Assembly (NCBI GenBank): GCA_902803365.1
Contig: CADCPU010000028.1
Coordinates: forward strand, 1-10,234
DNA: 10,234 nucleotides
Source: Oscillospiraceae bacterium
GTDB lineage: Bacteria; Bacillota_A; Clostridia; Saccharofermentanales; Saccharofermentanaceae
Reading direction: 5' to 3'
Position 1 is the stretch's first letter. Each line of letters begins with the position of its first letter. The translations under genes were made by a program, and so were the position numbers. The notes beneath the pieces were generated by a model, which was given only the letters and a program-made list of their open reading frames with translations, made no database searches and was not told where the DNA came from. Below, in pieces: positions 1 through 4,929 of the stretch.

Positions 1-596
1 ATGTTGTCGGAACTGCCAAGGACTACCGGAGTTAAGCCGGATGCGTCGATCTTTAAGATCGCGAGGTCGTTGCTCTCGTCGTAGCCGACTACTTCAGCCT
101 TGTATTCCGAATTGTCATAGAGGGTTACCTTGATCGAGCTGCCGCTCTCTATTACGTGGTAGTTGGTTACGATGTAGCCGTCTTCCGTGAGGATGAATCC
201 TGAACCTGAAGCAGGTGTCGTTGTCTGATATCCGAAGTAGTTGGTGGTTATCTCAGTCGTGATACCTACTGTCGAATTGACGTTTGCGGCATATACTTCA
301 GCAGGAGTCATCTCTTTGCTCGTATCAACGTAGGATACCTGGAGGGCTGCTTTGTCGCGCTTGCCTTCAAGGACTGTGGAGGTTTGTGTGCTCTTCGCGG
401 ATGATGTTGAGGACTTGTCGAAAAGCTTGTTGTATGCGAAGGCTGTTCCTGCTACGCCGAGCGAGCTTCCTACCAGGGAGCAACAGAGTGCGAGTGCGAT
501 CACTTTTCCTGCTCCGCTCTTATGTTTCTTGACCTCAGGTGTAGAGGTTGTTGTCTGTTCGTTATTGATGAAATTCTTATCGTTGAGTTCTGTCAT
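1..596 (-). CDS. htrA: HtrA/DegP-family S1C serine protease, N-terminal part (partial, runs off the left edge)
   Basis: Membrane-anchored serine protease of the HtrA/DegP type, which in this family degrades or handles misfolded proteins outside the membrane. The visible 198 residues start at ATG 594-596, with the ribosome binding site AAAGGAG at 607-613, 10 nt upstream. Residues 1-30 are polar with a KKHK stretch, and about 31-55 form one hydrophobic segment (KVIALALCCSLVGSSLG), fitting a signal anchor with the protease outside. A Ser/Thr-rich linker (about 61-75) follows. The trypsin-like fold then begins: GSGFILTEDGYIVTNYHVIE carries the catalytic His (H147), and ESNDLAILKI carries the catalytic Asp (D177). 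The catalytic Ser motif (GNSGGP) and any PDZ domain would lie beyond the window edge and are not seen. It is transcribed divergently from the HAD gene. The call to HtrA family is firm; which paralogue it is cannot be told. Confidence 0.93.
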   Translation of the reverse strand, partial: MTELNDKNFINNEQTTTSTPEVKKHKSGAGKVIALALCCSLVGSSLGVAGTAFAYNKLFDKSSTSSAKSTQTSTVLEGKRDKAALQVSYVDTSKEMTPAEVYAANVNSTVGITTEITTNYFGYQTTTPASGSGFILTEDGYIVTNYHVIESGSSIKVTLYDNSEYKAEVVGYDESNDLAILKIDASGLTPVVLGSSDN

Positions 597-606
597 AGTG
601 TGTCAA

Positions 607-613
607 CTCCTTT
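607..613 (-). promoter_or_regulatory. Ribosome binding site of htrA
   Basis: AAAGGAG read on the minus strand, 10 nt before the ATG at 594-596. It supports this start over any internal Met. Confidence 0.7.
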
Positions 614-623
614 CATGGTTCCA

Positions 624-657
624 ATGTTAAACTTGTAACTTAAAACGAACCTTAAAG
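624..657 (-). promoter_or_regulatory. Putative htrA promoter with a CiaR-type TTTAAG direct repeat
   Basis: On the minus strand, 639-657 reads CTTTAAG-GTTCG-TTTTAAG, two hexamers TTTAAG whose surrounding heptamers are separated by exactly 5 nt. Nine nt further on is a weak -10 candidate, TAACAT (624-629), and the first transcribed base would be near 617, just before the ribosome binding site. No good -35 is present: the hexamer 17 nt upstream of the -10 reads AGGTTC, and this stretch is occupied by the repeat. That layout is typical of promoters activated by an OmpR/PhoB-type response regulator. The pattern fits the NTTTAAG-N5-WTTTAAG site described for CiaR in streptococci, where htrA is a known target. 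The site is seen; its binding protein is inferred. Confidence 0.5.
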
Positions 658-662
658 GTTTG

Positions 663-682
663 GAGTTTTTTTCAAAAAACTC
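663..682. repeat. AT-rich perfect inverted repeat in the divergent spacer
   Basis: GAGTTTTTT and AAAAAACTC form 9-bp arms around a 2-nt centre (TC). It lies between the two divergent promoters, about 30 bp upstream of the HAD-side -10. It could be an operator or a bent A/T-tract. It is not placed after a gene, so a terminator role is unlikely. Confidence 0.4.
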
Positions 683-713
683 AAAAATGCCCGAAATCCA
701 ATATATGAAGATG

Positions 714-719
714 TATAAT
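714..719 (+). promoter_or_regulatory. Putative -10 box for the HAD phosphatase gene
   Basis: A perfect TATAAT lies 30 nt upstream of the ATG at 749. No convincing -35 hexamer is found 16-18 nt upstream (the bases there read about CCGAAA), so the promoter may be weak or activator dependent. Confidence 0.4.
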
Positions 720-748
720 AAGCAGAAGTTAATAAAAAGGAGTTCTTA

Positions 749-1420
749 ATGTATATACCCAAGGCGGCAATATTTGATCTGGACGGAACACTTCTTGATT
801 CGATGTGGATGTGGAAGAAGTGCGACGAACGCTTTTTGGAGGAGCGCGGGCATAAGTGTACCAAGGATTATACCGATGCGGTAAAGTCGATGGGCTGGCA
901 GGACGGCGCAGAATATACGATCGCAAGATACGGGCTTGATGAGACGCCTGAAGAGGTCATCGAGGCGTGGTTTCAGCTCTCCAGGGATTTCTACGACAAT
1001 GAGGTTAAGCTTAAGCCCTTCGCGAGGGATTATCTTATGATGCTCAAAGAACAGGGCGTTCCGATGGCGATCGCAACTTCGATGGAGCCGAGATCTTTTA
1101 TCGAGCATGTGCTTGAGACACACGGCATCGCGGATCTGTTCAAGGCGGTGCTGCATTCTGCGGATTTCCCGGGCGGAAAGAACTCGGAGCATGTCTATCT
1201 TGCTGCGGCTGAGGCAGTCGGTACGAAGCCTGAGGATTGTGCCGTTTTCGAGGACGTGCTGACAGCGATAAGGGGCGCGCGCAAGGGCGGATTCAACGTA
1301 GTCGCGATCTATGACTCGATATCGGCGCACGATTGGCCTGTGATGAGTGAAGAGGCGACGCTTGCGGTCAAAGGCTGGGATGAACTTCTAAAACACAACT
1401 GTAATATGTTTGAAACCTAG
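749..1420 (+). CDS. HAD-superfamily (subfamily IA) phosphatase, beta-phosphoglucomutase-like
   Basis: A 223-residue cytoplasmic haloacid dehalogenase-type hydrolase, usual length for the family. All four HAD motifs are intact: motif I AIFDLDGTLLD with nucleophile D10 and acid/base D12; motif II IATSMEPR with T110; motif III lysine K144 in PGGKNSEHVY; motif IV VFEDVLTAI with E168 and D169 for Mg2+. The helical cap inserted after motif I (about residues 17-85) places it in subfamily IA, near beta-phosphoglucomutases and small-molecule phosphatases. AAGGAG at 737-742 sits 6 nt before the ATG and fixes the start. The GH2-like gene begins 69 bp downstream with no terminator between, so the two may be co-transcribed. 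The substrate cannot be read from the sequence; a sugar phosphate is plausible from the family but not shown. Confidence 0.88.
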   Translation: MYIPKAAIFDLDGTLLDSMWMWKKCDERFLEERGHKCTKDYTDAVKSMGWQDGAEYTIARYGLDETPEEVIEAWFQLSRDFYDNEVKLKPFARDYLMMLKEQGVPMAIATSMEPRSFIEHVLETHGIADLFKAVLHSADFPGGKNSEHVYLAAAEAVGTKPEDCAVFEDVLTAIRGARKGGFNVVAIYDSISAHDWPVMSEEATLAVKGWDELLKHNCNMFET

Positions 1421-1422
1421 TT

Positions 1423-1450
1423 TTGCTAGAATAATAACGTCCGATATTAT
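1423..1450 (+). promoter_or_regulatory. Possible promoter of the GH2-like gene
   Basis: TTGCTA (1423-1428) and TATTAT (1445-1450) are separated by 16 nt and match the sigma-A consensus at 4/6 and 5/6 positions. They lie directly after the HAD stop codon. If active, the GH2-like gene has its own start of transcription in addition to read-through from the HAD gene. Confidence 0.35.
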
Positions 1451-1489
1451 AGCCGATCAATAATGAAAGGCGATGGAAGGTAGTTAAAA

Positions 1490-4400
1490 ATGGATCTTAC
1501 ATATTCTAATGACTGTTTTTTGCCATATGAATCTTTTGATTACATATACGCAGAGAGGGAGATGCCTGAGTTTGGTCTCATAAGGTCTCCGTACTCGCGA
1601 AGCCTTGATACATGGCGTTTTTTCATGGCCAAGAATGCTGACGACATTCCGATGGGATTTGATACCCGCGATTTTGATGACAGCGAATGGGCTATGATCA
1701 ATGTGCCGTCAACATGGCAGACGGAAGGCTACGGACTTCCGCAGAATCTTCTGTATGATTTCTCGGACAGGCTCGAAAAAGACCGCGAGCTTCGCGACAA
1801 CAGCATTAACAATAAGGTTTATTATAATTCTTCATCAGGCGATGAGGATCCGATCGGTGTCTACAGGACTTCGGTCGTATTTGATGAGCAGGATATCGAC
1901 CGCGCCATCTATCTTGAGATGTCCGGTATCACGGGTAACTTCGAAGTCTACCTGAATGGTGAGATGATCTGCACATCACATTCCGTGCTGACAAATAAGC
2001 GTCTCCTGCTGTCCGACAAGGCCGAGGTAGGTATCAACTGCCTTGTTATCCTCGTTAATCTTTACGACCGTGACAGCAACGGCAAGATCATCAAAGAACT
2101 CCAGAACTTCGGTTTTGCAGGTATCTTCAGACCTCTGTCGATCACTCTCGAGCCGCTTCTTGAGATGAGTAATTTCCATATCAAGTGCAGCAACATCCCT
2201 AATACATATGTAAATCAGCTCGCATTGGACGAGACAGGCTCCGAGCGTAAGAGCGTAGCCAAGATCTCCCGCGGCGACTACATGATATTCATAGACGTCA
2301 AGATCACGAACCACACGGATTACATGATGCCGTTCGAGGTCAGGACATCTGTATTGGAGGCAAGGGGAGATTATGATCCTTATAAGCTTCCGTTCGTTAA
2401 GCTCAATATCGAGAAGCAGATCGAAGGTACGGTCGATGCGAAGTCTTCTGCCGTATTCGGAATGCAGGCCATCGCTGTCAACGTAGCGCAGTGGTCTGAT
2501 GCTACGCCGGTTCAGTATGATGTCGTTCTCGAGCTCCTCGATAACGAAGGCCGTGTCATCTGCGCAAAGAAGAGAAGATTCGGCTTCAGAACTACTGAAG
2601 TCATCCTTGATAAGCTCAACATCAATGAGAGACGAGTTCCTCTGATGCTCACGAAGTACTATGAATTCGATCCTCAGAACGGTATCGCAGTTCCTCTGAG
2701 CCGCATGCGTCAGGATGTTATCCTTATGAAGCGCTGCGGTATCAACGGCATTATCGTTCAGGCTTTTCCTGTAAGCGACATGCTCTTGAACCTCTGCGAT
2801 CAGTACGGACTCTATGTTTTCGCGATGGCCGACAGGAGATATATGTTCGACTATGTCGAGACGCACATGATCCATCCTTCGATCGTTTGCTGGGGATTCC
2901 CGAACTACAAGTTCGACATCGAGAAATGTAAGACGATAAAGAACCAGTGCGAGGTCGTCGACGATACGAGACCTTGGTACTGCGAAAACGATAACGGACA
3001 GTTGTCCGACCTTCAGCCGTTCCCGAGTGAGGCAGGTAAGGTCTTCGGTCCTTGGCAGGATATCTGTCTTGATCGAAAGACTATTTTCGCGCGCAACAAG
3101 ACGGGCGTTAACCTCTTCAAGAGCATTCCGGGACGTACGAACTTCGAAGATGATGACGCTGATTACAAGTGGATCCATCAGGCTGACCTCGAAGGCGGCA
3201 AGACACGTGCGGGCAGCAGCATCGGTCAGGGTATCGTTGATGCAGACCGTAATCCGCACCCGATCTACTTTGATATCAAGAAGCAGTGTGAGATGATCAG
3301 TATCTTCCCGGATCCGAATAATCCGGCATCTCTTACTATGCGTAATATCCATCCGTTTGCTTATACGGATGAACTCATACTCCAGTGGAAACTCCTCTTG
3401 GGCGGTAATATCATCGCTCGAGGCAACGGATCTGTAAACGAGATCGAGCCTTATGGAACCAGAACGCTCAAGTTCAATCTCGAAGCAGATAAGTATCTGC
3501 GCGACGGTTGGGCTAACGGCAACCAGAAATATATCAATATGTATAACGAAGCGCTCTCTCATGAGCTCATCTTCGATATCAGCTTAAAGCTTGCCAAGGA
3601 CAGCTTCTATTCCAAGGAAGGCCAGGAGGTCGCATTCTTCCAGGAGGTCCTCGCAGAAGAAGTTTCTTCACCAATTGCTACGGGTAAGACATTCGGTGCG
3701 CTCAATGCCTTCTCTGTCAAAAAACTCGTTGATGACGGCGGACTTCCTGTATTCTCATCGGCTGATCTCGAGACTTCTTCAGAAGAGCCTACGGGACTTG
3801 CTCCTATCGGTGAAACGATTCCTGTTGTCGAGCCTGCAGCACCTTCAGATAATATGATCATCGCAGCTGACGGAGAGGTGTCCGCTACTGAGATCATGCG
3901 TGAAGATGCAGCTGCAAGAGGCGAGCTTGATATAGTCGGTATGCCTCAGGGTATCATCGTAAGCAAAGACAACGTAAGCTTCGGATTTAATCGTACAACG
4001 GGTTCTCTCGACCACATCAAGGCAGGAGACTTTGAGTTCCTTATGGGAGGATTTATCCCGAGCTTCTACCGTTGTCCTTCAAATATCGACAGAACGGATA
4101 AGAGCTTCATCCTTGCTAAGACTATCTTCTCCAAGGACAGCGATTATGAGGCTATCCAGGATTCCCTCGAATTCGTCGGCTGCGATTACGGAAGCACGAC
4201 TGATGCTTTCCATATGATCAGCAGATATAAGTCCTTTGCAATGAAGGGAGACGTCATCCTCTGTTATGAGGTATTCCCTCAGAACGAGCTCAAGATAACA
4301 CTATCGTTTACGCCTAAGTACGATATGGTCCGCTACGGTGTTCGAGTTCCGGTCAAGGATGAGATCTTCTGTAAGTGGTATGGCAGAGGTCCGGGTGAGT

Positions 4401-4795
4401 CTTATTACGATCGTAAGAATGCGACACGCTTCGGTATCTATAAAGCATCCGCAGGCGAGATCTATCACCCGTATGCGCGTCCTGCCGAGAACAGTTCTCA
4501 TACTGATACGTCAACGGTCATCCTCATGAATGAAGAAGGTGACAGCATCAGGGTTACGCGTGATGGTGAAGAGAAGTTCGACTTTACGATCCTTCCTTAT
4601 TCACCTGAACAGATGAATGAATATCTGCATCAGGAAGAGTTGATGCAGAATGATTATTGTGAGTTGTTCCTTGATTTCTGTTCCAAGGAGATCGAGCGAA
4701 CGAAGACAAACAAGTCGCAGTTGCCGCTCAAGAAGAATGTGCCTTACAAAGAGACGTTCAGATTTGTGATAAAACCGGCAGAACAGAATGATTAA
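1490..4795 (+). CDS. LacZ-type GH2 protein lacking the catalytic glutamates (probable pseudoenzyme)
   Basis: An 1101-residue protein with no signal peptide. It follows the LacZ domain order: jelly-roll domain (about 30-220; DFDDSEW, VPSTWQTEGYG, GVYRTS, FEVYLNG, GIFRPL), Ig-like domain (260-370), TIM-barrel (375-600; RMRQDVILMKRCGIN, LCDQYGLYV, HPSIVCW, GIVDADRNPHP), second Ig-like domain (605-720), and C-terminal beta-sandwich (826-1097; FGFNRTTGSL, WYGRGPGESYYDRK, YARPAEN, LPYSPE). The framework is clear but the active site is gone. The acid/base motif WSLGNE reads WGFPNY (Y473 for Glu), and the nucleophile region (CEYAHAMGN in active enzymes) reads about FARNKTGVN (533-541), with no Glu. 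DEAN.ETH, SHYP and the C-terminal MGVGG..SWG are also lost. An extra low-complexity stretch occupies about 724-818. The start follows GGAAGG (1475-1480). The reading frame is unbroken, so it is not a decayed gene. A binding, sensing or structural role is inferred only. Confidence 0.85.
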   Translation: MDLTYSNDCFLPYESFDYIYAEREMPEFGLIRSPYSRSLDTWRFFMAKNADDIPMGFDTRDFDDSEWAMINVPSTWQTEGYGLPQNLLYDFSDRLEKDRELRDNSINNKVYYNSSSGDEDPIGVYRTSVVFDEQDIDRAIYLEMSGITGNFEVYLNGEMICTSHSVLTNKRLLLSDKAEVGINCLVILVNLYDRDSNGKIIKELQNFGFAGIFRPLSITLEPLLEMSNFHIKCSNIPNTYVNQLALDETGSERKSVAKISRGDYMIFIDVKITNHTDYMMPFEVRTSVLEARGDYDPYKLPFVKLNIEKQIEGTVDAKSSAVFGMQAIAVNVAQWSDATPVQYDVVLELLDNEGRVICAKKRRFGFRTTEVILDKLNINERRVPLMLTKYYEFDPQNGIAVPLSRMRQDVILMKRCGINGIIVQAFPVSDMLLNLCDQYGLYVFAMADRRYMFDYVETHMIHPSIVCWGFPNYKFDIEKCKTIKNQCEVVDDTRPWYCENDNGQLSDLQPFPSEAGKVFGPWQDICLDRKTIFARNKTGVNLFKSIPGRTNFEDDDADYKWIHQADLEGGKTRAGSSIGQGIVDADRNPHPIYFDIKKQCEMISIFPDPNNPASLTMRNIHPFAYTDELILQWKLLLGGNIIARGNGSVNEIEPYGTRTLKFNLEADKYLRDGWANGNQKYINMYNEALSHELIFDISLKLAKDSFYSKEGQEVAFFQEVLAEEVSSPIATGKTFGALNAFSVKKLVDDGGLPVFSSADLETSSEEPTGLAPIGETIPVVEPAAPSDNMIIAADGEVSATEIMREDAAARGELDIVGMPQGIIVSKDNVSFGFNRTTGSLDHIKAGDFEFLMGGFIPSFYRCPSNIDRTDKSFILAKTIFSKDSDYEAIQDSLEFVGCDYGSTTDAFHMISRYKSFAMKGDVILCYEVFPQNELKITLSFTPKYDMVRYGVRVPVKDEIFCKWYGRGPGESYYDRKNATRFGIYKASAGEIYHPYARPAENSSHTDTSTVILMNEEGDSIRVTRDGEEKFDFTILPYSPEQMNEYLHQEELMQNDYCELFLDFCSKEIERTKTNKSQLPLKKNVPYKETFRFVIKPAEQND

Positions 4796-4810
4796 TATGA
4801 TCTTTATAGG

Positions 4811-4843
4811 CTCCGGGTGTTTGTGTGACACCCGGAGTTTTTT
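4811..4843 (+). terminator. Rho-independent terminator after the GH2-like gene
   Basis: A perfect 10-bp stem, CTCCGGGTGT paired with ACACCCGGAG, has a 7-nt loop and is followed by six T. It begins 15 nt after the GH2-like stop codon and separates that unit from the secreted-protein pair. Confidence 0.92.
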
Positions 4844-4859
4844 ATAGTCTTTTTTATGT

Positions 4860-4906
4860 CAGATATTTAATCTTTATCGCAGATATTTTATAATTATCCC
4901 AGTTAT
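4860..4906 (+). promoter_or_regulatory. Promoter with three 20-bp-spaced CAGATAT motifs, upstream of the first DUF4214 gene
   Basis: CAGATATTT occurs at 4860 and 4880, and CAGTTAT at 4900, at exact 20-bp steps. Units 1 and 2 match at about 16 of 20 positions. A perfect -10 TATAAT (4889-4894) sits inside unit 2. The -35 position 17 nt upstream (4866-4871) reads TTTAAT, which is weak and overlaps unit 1. Transcription would start near 4901, at unit 3. The motifs thus sit near -41, -21 and -1, on the same face of the helix. The same array recurs upstream of the second paralogue, which argues for function as regulator sites. Confidence 0.65.
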
Positions 4907-4917
4907 CTTTTTTATAT

Positions 4918-4923
4918 GGAGGT
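4918..4923 (+). promoter_or_regulatory. Ribosome binding site GGAGGT of the first DUF4214 gene
   Basis: A perfect Shine-Dalgarno core lies 6 nt before a GTG codon at 4930. It decides the start as GTG, which is followed directly by a signal peptide (KKQLLSLIVAV). Confidence 0.9.
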
Positions 4924-4929
4924 GGTACA

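Noticed and set aside
648..660. Palindrome AACCTT-A-AAGGTT as a separate dimer operator upstream of htrA
   Set aside because: It overlaps the TTTAAG direct repeat. The direct repeat, in phase with the -10 and before htrA, explains the bases better. The palindrome may be a chance product of the same motif.
663..682. AT-rich hairpin as a transcription terminator
   Set aside because: No gene ends nearby on either strand, and the stem is nearly all A/T with a 2-nt loop. It is better listed as an inverted repeat of unknown role.
1463..1483. Tiny frame ATG 1463 to TAG 1483 (MKGDGR) as a leader peptide of the GH2-like gene
   Set aside because: It has no ribosome binding site of its own, no attenuator structure follows, and it overlaps the GGAAGG site of the real gene. 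It is most likely chance.
1976..3562. A 528-residue open frame antisense to the GH2-like gene
   Set aside because: It lies wholly inside the clearly homologous GH2 frame, has no ribosome binding site, shows no recognisable domain, and is a by-product of the codon use of the sense gene. The same holds for the antisense frame at 746-1330 over the HAD gene and those over the DUF4214 tails.
4860..4906. CAGATAT array as LytTR (AgrA/ComE-type) sites
   Set aside because: The known LytTR pattern has GTT in the core and about 21-22 bp between repeat starts. Here the core is GAT in two of three units and the step is 20 bp in both promoters. The fit is only partial.
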